Assembly: GCA_030620095.1 (NCBI GenBank)
Contig: JAUTXW010004472.1
Span: 1-64,000 of the forward strand
Source of the DNA: Kuschelorhynchus macadamiae
Lineage: Eukaryota > Arthropoda > Insecta > Coleoptera > Curculionidae
Reading direction: 5' to 3'
DNA: 64,000 nucleotides
The translations under genes and the position numbers were made by a program. Positions within the stretch are counted from its first letter, which is position 1, and every line of letters starts with the position of its first letter. This document shows, one piece after another, positions 32,466 through 43,576 of this stretch. Below the pieces are notes generated by a model that saw only the letters and a program-made list of their open reading frames with translations, had not been told where the DNA came from and did no database searches.

Positions 32466-34743
32466 ATGTGTTTTCATTCCGGGTGTACATCCGTTCATTA
32501 CTGTCGTAGTTCTGAAAAGAACAGTTTTGCTGACGTTTCGCTAAAATTACATTTGGCATTTTCGAAGTTTTCTTTCTCGCGTCCGAATAGAAACTCAAGT
32601 GTTGGAGACTTAGACGTTTCCTTTTATACCTCCATTCGGGGCCGAAGGTAATATCTGAGCGGCCGTTGGTCGTTAGTTATGTTTCAGGGATGATGTTGTT
32701 GTTGTGCTAATTGCCCTTGATTTTTTGTGATTTTAGATTTGTCGATTATTGTCTTCCATACTGTTGGTAGTTTTAATGATACGTCCCTTTTAATCAAATC
32801 ACCTCGTTTTTCAATTTCTGTGGCTTTTCGGAATACTCTAGTCTATTTATTTTGTGGCCGGTTTCCTGACGATGTAGGAATAGAGCTGAGATTGTTTGCT
32901 TGTTTCTGATGCTGAGTTTATGCTCTTCCACTCTTGCTGATATTCGCGTGTTAGTTTGCCCCACGTACATCTTTTCACAGTCCTGGCACGGAATGCTGTA
33001 TACTCCGTGGTTTTCCAGTTTGATTTTCTCTATTGGGTTTCCAAGTATTGTGTATTATTTGTATGTTAAGTTTCCTAAGAATTCTTCCGATTCTGTCTGT
33101 TGTGCCTTGACATATAGAAAGACTACTTGTTGCTTTCCCGGTTCATAATTTTTGTTGTTCGTTGCTCGGGAACCCAGTGCATTAATAGCTTTCTTTATGG
33201 TGCGATTGGTGTAGCCATTTTTTTATAAAGTACTAGATATTATTACATTAAGTTCGTTTTGTCTCATCTGTGTTTCAGTTAGTCGTACGGATCTGGATAT
33301 TACGATATTGGTCACACCTTGAATTTGTGCTGGGCGATGACATGATCTTGCATTTAAATATCTGCCTGTGTTGGTTTTCTATACACGGTGTATTCGAAAT
33401 ATCCGTTATTCAATTTTGTGACCAAAACATCTAAAAGTGGAAGTTTGTTGTATTCCTCTAACTCTATGAAGGATATAATAGAACTGTCGGAGCATTGCCT
33501 TAAAAATACTTATTTTTCATTCAACTATTTATTATATTAAAATTCTGATTCACGTAAATTCGATCCACCCCAGAATGCCATTTACTCTAGAGTTGGAGGA
33601 AAACAACAAACTTGCATTTTTAGATGTTTAGACATTTCGGATACACCGTGTATAGAAAACCAACACATACAGACAGATATTTCAATGCCAGATCACGTCA
33701 TCACCCAGCACAAGCTGTGGCCAGTACCCTAATATCCAGATCCGTGCGACTAACTGAAACACAGACAAGACAAAACGAACTTAACATAATATCTAGTGCT
33801 TTAAAGAAAAATGGCTTCACAAATCGCACCATAGAGAAAGCTATTAATGCACAGGGTTCCCGAACATCGAACAACAATAATTAAGAACCGGGAAAGCAAC
33901 AAGTAGTCTTACCATATGTAAAAGGCATAACAGACAGAATCGGAGGAATTCTTAGGAAACACAACCTATATATAGAACATTATAAGAACAGATATTACTT
34001 ATTGCAGTAATCTACATAAAATGAAATCTGGTATTACTGGATTTTAAAACGTTATTAATTCCAGCTTATAATGCTTTTGATTGACTGAAATGTGTTTAAC
34101 ATTATAATTGTTATTTATTACAAATATTTATTTTGCAGTTTATGGCGACCAAAACCAATCAACTTCACCAAATGCCAATCCTAGCAAACAACCACAAGAT
34201 ATGAATAAAAAAATTAAAGCAATAGCCCAAGGAATCGTTGATAAATGGGTAGCCGAGGGTTTGACGGTGACAAGAGACAAGGTTGAAGGGTGGCTTGATA
34301 TCCTCGATAAAGCCGAATCTGAAGGTAAAAATGAGAAAAAAGGTCTTTCAAAAAATACTGTTAAAAGTAAAAGGAAGAAAGCTGAAGAATTACACAAAAC
34401 GAAAACATTGGGAGGTGATTTTACACAAGTAAGAGACACCCTAGTAAACACCTTTACTAATATCGGGAAGGTAAAGTGTGAAACCTGTAAGAAGACAAAA
34501 GAACTGAATGAAGATCACATTCAGAAGAATGAGGTGCCATGGAATTCGGCAGGAAAGGACCAACACTTGGAAAGTCTTAGCGTCGAAGAGATAAGGCAAA
34601 AGCAGGAACAGATTAAACATTTTATGAAAATGGAGAAAATGGCAAAAATTGCAAATTTACAGGGACTTTCAGAGCTGGGAAATTTAAAAGATATCATGAA
34701 TTTAGCGAAGTCTTTAAAAACAACACCACGTGAAGAATTGTGA
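30968..34743 (+). CDS. Gene C: orphan secreted lysine-rich protein, two exons
   Basis: Exon 1 is 30968-31010 (MKEHILVSMVLVIL, ending TTAG|GTAAG); exon 2 is 34139-34743 (acceptor TATTTTGCAG). They join in phase 1 to give 215 residues. Residues 1-17 are a clear signal peptide, then a low-complexity Ser/Asn/Pro/Gln stretch (18-35) and a charged, mostly helical region rich in Lys and Glu. C128 and C131 form the only cysteine pair (CETC); W51 and W66 lie in the first helical part. The CDS is clean of stops while its 3.1-kb intron is full of transposon debris, which argues for a selected host gene. AATAAA follows at 34999-35004. I do not recognise the family. Confidence 0.82.
31131..32402 (-). mobile_element. 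Mariner-like transposon with roughly 290-bp inverted repeats, inside gene C intron
   Basis: 31131-31385 (ATCGCTGATCCAATC ... CAACGGTTTTTGAGTAAAGG) is the imperfect reverse complement of about 32145-32402. The right end adjoins a (TA)n array. The interior holds the start of a minus-strand transposase. Like the 7-9.5 kb element it combines very long inverted repeats with a DDxD-type transposase. Confidence 0.8.
31667..32081 (-). pseudogene. Mariner-like transposase, N-terminal part only
   Basis: Two minus-strand frames. The upstream one reads MDSLRESQIIGILMVLGYGD, then RSRTLQQVCEIFYDKNRN (helix-turn-helix). The downstream one reads RSGTPKTATYGDKVLDILVR, then LEETLHL and LLHAEQFHPYKI, the second helix-turn-helix and linker. 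A frameshift lies near 31860. No catalytic domain follows, so this is an internally deleted copy. A related sequence occurs at 47.2 kb. Confidence 0.75.
32401..32462. repeat. (TA)n microsatellite
   Basis: A TA array wedged between the right end of the mariner-like element and the 3' end of a Penelope-like element. Confidence 0.93.
32463..33490 (-). mobile_element. Penelope-like element, 3' part with GIY-YIG endonuclease (decayed)
   Basis: The minus strand from about 33470 down reads LEEYNKLPLLDVLVTKLNNG and EYTVYRKPTQ (end of the RT region). Near 33030-32900 follows NHGVYSIPCQDCEKMYVGQT, then RISARVEEHKLSIRNKQT, the GIY-YIG endonuclease domain characteristic of Penelope-like elements. The terminal repeat sequence follows at 32475-32600, ending in CGGATGTACACCCGGAATGA and the (TA)n array. 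Frame changes and stops show it is inactive. Confidence 0.82.
33540..33990 (+). mobile_element. Penelope-like element fragment, inverted relative to its neighbour
   Basis: The plus strand carries the same RT-to-linker sequence as the 32463-33490 copy but in opposite orientation. 33624-33884 reads GYTVYRKPTHTDRYFNARSR, HHPAQAVASTLISRSVRLTE and QNELNIISSALKKNGFTNRT. The two copies start at nearly the same internal point (ELEENNKLAFLDV), so they are 5'-truncated and head-to-head. This copy ends before its GIY-YIG domain, near 33990. Confidence 0.8.
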
Positions 34744-34998
34744 TATTTTTAAGCCTTTGTCGTTGTACAATTTGAAACTACGAATTCGAAGATTACATTT
34801 ACTTTAAATGTGGAAATATTTAAACATTTAATTGCATTAACTTTAAAATTAAAAATGCAAACTAAACAAAGTTTATAGACATTGTACATAAATTATGTAA
34901 GAGTTATTTACAAATTAAATTCTAGGATCTAAGACATTGTATTTAGAAGAAAAAAACTGTAATAGTAATTGCGTATTTTCGTTATTTATATTAAGTTT

Positions 34999-35004
34999 AA
35001 TAAA
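34999..35004 (+). promoter_or_regulatory. Polyadenylation signal of gene C
   Basis: Canonical AATAAA about 255 nt after the stop codon, followed by a T-rich stretch (ACTATTTTTTG). Confidence 0.7.
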
Positions 35005-35360
35005 CTATTTTTTGTACCAATTGAGAATATGTTTAATAACCAAATTGCCACCACTGATAACTTATATATGATGTTTTCCTACTACATTAGATTTTAAGGT
35101 GAAACCTTAATTTGATATAAAAAAAAGTTGTATTTACTTATTATCGTTGTTATACTTCGTGCCATTATTGGTAAAAACGTATTGTGCCACAATGTGTTCT
35201 AACCAAGAGGCCAATTGGTTACCTTCTTTTTTCTTTCTTTTTGTCTGTCATTTTTCAGATCTTTCGTTTTCAGGGTTCCTAAAAAAACTATTTTTGTTTT
35301 AAATTTCATCGGTCGGTCTGTCTGTCGATCTGCCTGTTCGCGCATAGTTAAAAAACTACT
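35005..35360. other. Non-coding downstream of gene C
   Basis: No gene seen. The sequence TCGGTCGGTCTGTCTGTCGATC near 35310 is a short simple repeat that recurs at 35710 as TCCGTCTGAGTCTGTCGG and marks the start of the degenerate tandem repeat that follows. Confidence 0.45.
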
Positions 35361-36310
35361 TAAACGATTGACTTCAAGTTTTGATCAAAAATTGAGGGTC
35401 ATATTGGGATAATCGGGTAACATTTTGGTAAAAATCCAATATGGCGGCCTAGTGAAATCTTAAAAAATGTATTACTGAAAAACTACTTGGTGTGAATCCA
35501 AGATGGCTGCTTAATAAAATATTTAAAAATTCAGCCTGAAAAAACTACTTCAAATTATGTACTATAACTAATTATAGTATAGAGATGAACTAGTAAAACT
35601 GTGATACTAATTCAAGATTGTAGAACAAAATGGAAGAAATAAAATTTTTGAAATCTCGAAAAAAATCATTCTCTCGGGTTTTACATATCTTCATGTTTTA
35701 TCAATTCCATCGGTCCGTCTGAGTCTGTCGGTTTGTGAGTTTGCCGCATAGCTTGAAATCTACGCACCAAATTGATTTCAAATTTTAGTCAAATATTAGG
35801 AGTCATATGGGGGTGTCCTTATACGCCAGAACAACATGGCGGCCTAGTGAACCGTTAAAATTATTTTACTAAAAAAGCTAATCCAATTTACTTCTAATTT
35901 TGCACAAAAATCAAGGAGTTACATAGGAATGAACTGTCATATTTTGGTATGAATCCAATATAGCAAAAACAAAATAGTGGCCTAATAAAATATTTAAAAA
36001 AATCAGCTTGGAAAAACTACGTATTAGATTAATTTTGCGCAAGCATTAAGTGTGACATAGAAATAAACTGGTAAAGTTGTGGTACGACTTCAAGATGACG
36101 AAAAAAATGGCGGCCAAATGAAATAAAAAAAAATGAAGGTAAATAAAAATCTTATTCGATTGACTTTAAATTTTGTAGAAAAATCAAATGTGATATAGGG
36201 ACAAACTGGGACAAATTCAACATGTCGTAACAAGATGGCGATATGTATCAATGTAAAGATTGGTAAAATATTGATAGGGATCCACTATGATGGAACAAAA
36301 TCGTGCCTAA
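35360..36310 (+). repeat. Degenerate tandem repeat with ATGGCGGCC motif
   Basis: About five diverged units of roughly 170-220 bp, each with TTGACTTCAAATTTTG.., a TCAAGGGTCATATAGGGA-like block, CAATATGGCGGCCTAGTGAA, AAAAT..ACTGAAAAA and ACTACTT. Positions of the GGCGGCC/TGGCTGC-like word: about 35442, 35504, 35840, 36110. No frame extends across the array, so it is treated as non-coding. Confidence 0.65.
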
Positions 36311-38269
36311 TAAAAATGTTTGAAACTACAGAAAATATGTGTTATTAAATGACGATGTACCGAACTAAATTGGGTCACACTTCTCTATGCCTAATAAAAG
36401 GAAAAATTCATAACGACGAAAGTTCCGGGTAAAGGAAATTTACCGATTTTGTTAATATATTTCCAATATAAAATAAAATATACAAGAAGCCACAATTTAT
36501 TTATGTATTTGCCAGGCGTACGCCCGACGTGAATAAATAAATCGATCATTTTTAGTTTTCTTCAGATTTATAATTTGTGTCTATCGTATAGTCGGAACCT
36601 AACATATCGACTCCTCAATTCTAAAGTGTAAAATCTCCAAAAACTTAATCCTGTAACACTTTATTTTTTACAGTATAGACAGGAAATATTTTATTACATT
36701 TGAACAAATTCATAATGTAGCTACTGACTTTAAAAGCTTTTGTAGCTAAAACTGTTTCATTATAGAAATAGATAAAAAAAGGTCTCCTTCCCTTACATTG
36801 AAAGATGTAACGGAATAGACTATACCAATAGAGCACAGTATATAAATTTTTAATTTATCCTTTTCTTATGACAAATGCTAAACATGAGTATTTCAAAGAA
36901 GTCGTTAAAGTAAAGCTATCTAATATTACTTTTGAGAGTTTTTAAAATATAAACAAAATAATAAATATCATTTATCTCAAAAACTATCTTCTAGACTGAA
37001 TAGACAGATTTACGTATAGATAAACCTTATCAAGTGGTTATGGTCTACGCATTCCCTTCGAGAGTTCATGGTTCCATATGGACCTGTGACGTAGGTCATT
37101 TAAGTTAAAGCTAATAATAATTAAAACTATTTATTTGGTTCGATTTAATTATAGTAAATTGTCAACTTAATATTTTAAAAATACAATAGAATACTTTTTA
37201 ATAGAAAGCGTTTCAAAAACTCCATGTTTTTTTTTTGGAAAGCATTGTTTCCCTTCTGAAAAGATTGGCTGAGAGGGTTTTTCTTTGCCTTTGTTTTTTT
37301 TCGCCATGGTCTTTTTGGGCCAGAACGCTGATAAGTTAGTTTAAGTTTTTGATATTGATTTAGAAGGTACCATTATCCTATTTAGACGGAAATGTAATTA
37401 TTTTTTCAATTACATACATAAAGTAGAACTCTAGGCGACACCTATGAAGTAATTTATTAATTAAGGGATCAGGGTGCGTCTATGACGACGCAATGTATTT
37501 CAGCCAACGAGAGGCAGTTCTTGTCAATTTAGGTGCCGTCCTTTTTTCTGTTTTCTAAAACAAGATTCAGTCTGTGTCAGAGTTCCGTTTCTTAGAGTTA
37601 ATTTTAAATTCTTATTAATAAATTAAAGTTGAGGGATATTCAAAGACAGTAAATTTTCATTCTAAGATTTATTTGGGGAGTAACGTATTTTCAAGAGTTA
37701 AATTTATGATTTTTTCAAGATTTTTCTTTTGCACTAAGTATGGGGATTGTAAGTAAATTCCGTCATGTTCTAGATTTAGATAGTTTTTTTTTGTTATTAG
37801 TTTTAAGTATTATTTTTGTACAGTAATTCACATCCCTATTTTTGTTAATAGACTTTTAAGTTGTTTTTAAAAACCAAATCTTTTCTTTAAATAAACCACC
37901 TGCTAGTTAAAACAAATATTCAAGAAGAAGATACCATCGTAGTTGCAGTTTGCTGTTGTTCGAGCTTATATGACCGACGAATTGGTCAGATAAGATGTTT
38001 AATTCAATTTGTACTAACAATTATATTTGATAAAATTGTAAATTATAATTTACGAAGAAGCCTACCAGAGTACCTTTGATTTTGCTTATCATATCTTAGT
38101 TAATTTTAGTATTGTGATGGGGTTGCCCGCCATGTCTCAAATAAATAAATAAAATAAAAAAATTATTTTAAAATAAAAAAGAACCGCTTTATAACCCTGT
38201 TACAAAGGCAAAAATATTTTTTGGAGCTGATATATTATAATATAGATCTCCATGATCATTATGGATAAA
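36311..38269. other. Intergenic, nothing recognised
   Basis: AT-rich and without a supportable frame. GTACGCCCGACGTGAATAAA at 36510 and TTGCCCGCCATGTCTCAAAT then AATAAATAAATAAAAT at 38125 look like 3' ends of short dispersed elements, but no bodies were identified. Confidence 0.4.
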
Positions 38270-40490
38270 ACAGTGTCAAAATGAAATTAATTTCCGACGT
38301 TTTGCCTCCCATTATACGAAGTCACTTCAGGAAGCTTTACTTCACGAGATCAGTGTACTAAAATTCAAATCCACAATTGATAGCTGCAACTTTAAAATAA
38401 CCTATAAAATGGTTTAACACTTTGAACAAACATGATCTCGCTTAAGTAGGCATATCTTTCCTTATAGTTATATCTTATTTTCTGCTACTTTTATATATAC
38501 CTTTCTTATACGCAGAGAAAATTAGCATATTAATTTGCCGTAAATACAGACTTTTATTTCGTGTTTTCTAACTGTGCGCTTAAAGTTAAGCAACCTCAGA
38601 TATATATGCTAAAGTGATTTGTTTTTTTTCGAGAGGGCTTAAGTTGTCTCCGTGTTCTTTTCAAAATCTCCATCAAACACGCACTTTTAAAAGGCGTTTT
38701 CTAAACCTACCAGTGAAATTTTTTGAAATCTATTTTCAAGCTTTTTTTTTAATCAGAATAACACAGGGTATCTTAAAAATAAGAAAATAATATAGGTGGA
38801 ACACATTTTATTGCCTTATTTAATAAATCGATGTGCAAACTTACAGTTTTTGGTGTTAATTACAGTTACGATTTCAGTTTTTGAACATATCTAATAGTAT
38901 AAGTAATAAAATCGAATGTAATGGCATACAAGTCACATTAAACTTAAGTATATTATTATCTGCGTTAGTATCTAGTTAGTAAGGTATTTTTAATGTAAAC
39001 AATTTGCCAAAATCGTTGAAAAGCTTGGTAAAATATCAATGTTTAACTTTTGCTTTCTAACACTTAAATAATTCCATTTGAAATGTGATAGCTTTCTACC
39101 TTAAAGATACGAGTAAATAATTCACAAAGAAGATTTTAATGAAACGTAATTCTACTATCCCGAGAAACTAAAAAAATTGTCTCTAGAGAGATTTTTTTGT
39201 GTGAATCAATTGAGGATTTTTTTCTGATATTCCCAGAAGACTTTTCACACACACTTTCACATACCCATAAAATTACAGGCGCTTTACTTAAAGGAAAAAA
39301 GATTGATTTTCTCAAATAATCCTTTTCAAATTTTTCTCGACTCATCACATATTATTCATTTTTAAAATAAAATTAATAATTTCGTTGGGTTGGCATCTTA
39401 AACAAAATGTGTCTACGAATGTTTCTGACCAGTAGTCTTCGTCATTACGAACAAATTAATTCAAACACGACACACAAATAACACAAACAAACCAGCAAAG
39501 TAAGCATGAGCCAAACAGCTGATATTTTGCATTTTTCAGGGAATATTCGACTGTTTTCTGCCGCAGGGCAGTATAAAACATCTGCGATGTTCCAATGCAA
39601 GAGAGATTAAAACAAAAAAACGGTTTGCGCGAGAAAGCTGCAAGAACAATATTACTAATGACCAAATATGTAAATATAACTCCCTTTTTAAATGAGACAC
39701 CCGGGAAATTTTACTTTCAATAGATATGTCTCTATTTCCAGATTCTAAATATAACGGATTTGATACATAAGGGAAGTGTGGTGAAGAAAGAAAAAAGTCT
39801 TTGTCACACACACACACTGACCTTAGGACAAAGAGTTTCATCATTTCCTTGTTATTTTTTTAAGATAAAGGTATCAAACTTGATATATTTAGAATCAGGA
39901 AAAACAGATCTATATATTGAAAGTAAATTTTAGGGATGTCTTATTTTAAAAAATACAAGTTATATTTATATACTTGACAATTCACATATTTTTTCATATT
40001 TTTCTAAAATTACATAAACGTTGGTAACTAGCCATACAATTTGTTTCTGGATCATGTTGATATCTTGAAAAATTTGGACAAGTTAAAATAACTACGCTGT
40101 ACGCAGTACTCATCGTTCAACTAGTTTGAACGTACTGAAGTAAACCATTAGTGTGAAATATGTATCTAATATCATTTAAATGTAAAAAAAAAATCAATTG
40201 AATTCAAACTTTTCATTTACAATACTATGCTTTCCTAAAATATCAAGGAACTTAACGCGAGAAAGTATGTTAGGCTTGTCCTAACCATTTATTAAAACTG
40301 CAAGAAAATGTTATCGAGCTGTATTATTTTCATATCTTTAGAACATCCTGAAATTGTATTTTGTGGTTTGCTGCCATTTGCTGAAGGCGTAAATCTTAAA
40401 CTACACGCTTCGATAAAAAGACTTCATAAAAAGATATACACGTTTAAAATTAGAGCCTATTTTTTCGAGTTAGTTTTAAATGACAGTTAG
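38270..40490. repeat. Tandem segmental duplication, unit 1
   Basis: Colinear with 40635-42830. Shared landmarks: TTTCCGACGTTTTGCCTCCC / TTTTCGACGTGTTGCCTCCT, ATACGCAGAGAAAATTAGCA, GGTGGAACACATTTTATTGC, CACACACTTTCACATACCCA, GCAGTATAAAACATCTGCGA and AAAAAGATATACACGTTTAA. No convincing coding frame; the short frames are not conserved between units, which differ by indels that break them. Confidence 0.85.
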
Positions 40491-40634
40491 GACTAAGCTT
40501 CGGTATTTTACTGTACGGTGGCGAATTTAAGAACTTGTCCGAACTCAGCAAAAAAAGTCTTCACTTTCATATATGAATTACATCACAAGCTTATAACTTT
40601 CTTTAATATAATTAAAGATAATTTTAATAGTGTC

Positions 40635-42830
40635 AAAAAGAAATTACTTTTCGACGTGTTGCCTCCTATTATATATACCAGGTCACTTCATGAAACTTTA
40701 CTTCACGAGCTCAGTGTACTAAAAATCGAATTCACAATGGAAGGCTGGATCTTTAAATAGACAAACCAGATTGAATCGTTACGTATCAAATGCTTAAAAC
40801 TTGGAACAAACGCAATCTCACTTAGGTAGGCATATCTTTTCTTATAGTTATATATTATTTTCTGCTACTTTTATATATACTTTTCTTATACGCAGAGAAA
40901 GTTAGCATATTAATTTGCCGTAAATACAGACTTTTATTTCGTGTCTTCTAACTGTGCGCTTAAAGTTAAGCAACCTCAGATATATATTCTAAAGTGTTTT
41001 GTTCTTTTTCGAGAGGGCTTAAGTTGTCTCCGTATTCTTTTCAAAATCTCCATTAAACATGCACTTTTAAAAGGGTTTTCCTGAAGTTACTAGTGAAATT
41101 TTTCGAAATCTATTTTCAAACTTTTTTTTTAAAGCAGAGTAATACAGGGTACCCTAAAAATAAGAAACTAATATAGGTGGAACACATTTTATTGCCTTTA
41201 ATAAATCGTTGTGCAAACTTACAGTTTTTGTGTTAATTACAGTTACGATTTCAGTTTTTGGACATATCTAATAGTGTAAGTAATAAAATCGAATTTACTG
41301 GCATATAAGTAAGATTAAACTTAAGTAGGTTATTATCTGCGTTAGTATCTAGTTAGTAAGGTAATTTTAACGTAAACAATGTACCAAAATCGTTGAAGAG
41401 CTTGGTAAAATATCAATGTTTAACTTTTGCTTTCTAACACTTTATTAAATAATTCCATTTGAAATGTGATAGCTTTTTACCTTAAAGATACGAATAAATA
41501 ATTAACAAGGAAGATTTTAATGAAACGTAATTCTGTACTATCCCGAGAAACTAAAAAATTTGTCTCAAGAGAGATTTTTTGATGTGTGTCAGTTGAGGAT
41601 TTTTTTCTGATATTTCCAGAGAACTTTTCACACACACTTTCACATACCCATAAAAATTACAGGCACTTTACTTAAAGGAAAAAGATCGATTTTCTCAAAA
41701 AGTCCTTTTCAAATTTTTCTCGACTCGTCACATATTATTAAAATTCACCTCTATTTTAAATGTCTGCTATTATTCATTTTTAAAATAAAATTAACATTAT
41801 TTAAATTACAAAAATAATTTCGTTGAGTTGCCATCTTAAACAAAATGTCTCTACGAATGTCTCTGACCAGTAGTCTTCATCATTACGACCAAATTAATTC
41901 AAACACGACACACAAATAACACAAACAAACCAGCAAAGTAAGCATGAGCCATACAGCTGATATTTTACATTTTCCAGAGAATATTTGACTGTTTTTTGCC
42001 GCAGGGCAGTATAAAACATCTGCGATGGTCCAATGCAAGAGAGATTAAAACAAAAAAAGATTAGCGGGGGAAAGCTGGAAAAACAGACAAAAAATCGTTG
42101 GATGCCTTTTGTTTGTTGGTGTTTTTGTTTTAGGGACAGTTGCACAGCATCGTCAATATTACTTATGGCCAAATATATAAATTTAACTTGTTTTTTTTAA
42201 ATAAGACACCCTGTAAATTTTACTTTCAATAGATAAGTCTCTCTTTCCGGATTGTAAATATAACGGATTTGATACATAAGGAAAATGTGGTGAAGAAAGA
42301 AAAAAATCTTTGTCACACACACTGACTTTAGGACAAAGGGTTTCATCAGTTCCTTGTTAATTTTTAAAGATAAAGATAAAAAAAATATATTTAGAATCAG
42401 GAAAAAAATGGATCTATATAGTGAAAGAAAAATTTAGGGATGTCTCATTTTAAAAAATACAAGTAATATTTATATGCTTTACAATTGACATATTTTTTAA
42501 TATTTTTCTAAAATAACAAAAACTTTGGTAACTAGCCATACAGTTTGTTTTTTGGATCATGTTGATATCTTAAAAAATGTGGACAAGTTGGTGTGAAACA
42601 TGTGTCTAATATCATTTAAATCTAAAAAAAATCAATTGAATTCAAACTTTTCACCTACAATACTATGTTTTCCTAAAATATCATAGAGCTTACGCGAGAG
42701 TCTGTAAAGAAAACTATCGCCACTTATGTTCTTTTAAAAAACTACAAAACGCTTATTGGAAGACCGATAACAACAACACTTTGATAAAAAGACTTCATAA
42801 AAAGATATACACGTTTAAAATTAGAGAGAA
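40635..42830. repeat. Tandem segmental duplication, unit 2
   Basis: Second copy, offset about 2.35-2.4 kb from unit 1, same orientation. It has extra or missing blocks, for example about 70 bp extra at 42055-42150 (AGACAAAAAATCGTTGG...) and 41745-41820 absent or reduced in unit 1. The short frame 40518-40760 (PPIIYTRSLHETLLHELSVL) has a damaged counterpart at 38285-38400. Confidence 0.85.
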
Positions 42831-43237
42831 GAATTAATATAATTTTAGATAATTCTGAGAGGATATCATCATATGTCCCTGTTAATAATACTGTCCTTAA
42901 TATAACAAGAGTTTCCGGAAAGAGTGGGCTGACCCTTTGGACCCCCCCTAAATACGCCATTGTTACTGTGAAACGTTTCTGCTTTGATTGAGGATCCTCC
43001 AGGATTCAATTTGATCAGAATGGTACCGACTTAGTTGCAATATTGAAGTTAAGATATAAATACAATTCCTTTATTAAAATACGTGTCTCGTCAAAAAGAG
43101 AGGTATTATTTCCTAAATTGTTGTTCTTGTGACAAGTTAATTACTTCTGCAAAAATATGTGTATTTCTTATTGCAAGGAAGTATAAATAAGGCAACGACA
43201 TAATTTTTTTAATATGTGTAAAATTTTTATCAGTAAG

Positions 43238-43239
43238 AA

Positions 43240-43319
<80 letters not shown>

Positions 43320-43321
43320 TA

Positions 43322-43401
<80 letters not shown>
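43238..43401. repeat. A-run followed by (TA)n microsatellite
   Basis: About 19 A (43238-43256), then roughly 145 bp of TA repeats with a few C interruptions. It lies just downstream of the 3' end of gene A. Confidence 0.95.
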
Positions 43402-43403
<2 letters not shown>

Positions 43404-43451
43404 TAAAACGAAAGTTAAAAAAAAACATCAAACACTATTTTATTTACCATT

Positions 43452-43457
43452 TTTATT
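43452..43457 (-). promoter_or_regulatory. Polyadenylation signal of gene A
   Basis: AATAAA on the minus strand about 120 nt after the stop codon at 43577-43579, in a suitable position for the transcript end. Confidence 0.65.
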
Positions 43458-43576
43458 AATAAAGCGTACATTTTCTAAAATTGAATTATGCATTTATTCT
43501 AAGAGGCAACATTTCCATTTCTAATATTGGCTTTTTGGATGGAAATATATGGAGTTTCTGAAAATAGCGAGTTGGA

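Noticed and set aside
32500..32600. Possible hammerhead in the Penelope-like terminus (GCGAAACGTCAGC, also near 14740)
   Set aside because: The GAAA-CGTC side and a stem II are present, but the required CTGANGA box reads CTTCRAA in both copies and stem I does not pair; at best a degenerate relic.
34140..34451. Minus-strand frame of 103 residues
   Set aside because: A shadow of exon 2 of gene C.
39400..39455. GAAGACTACTGGTCAGAAACA (minus; also 41850-41905) as a hammerhead
   Set aside because: It resembles the 11-kb motif, but C3 is A, stem III does not form and no stem I register was found.
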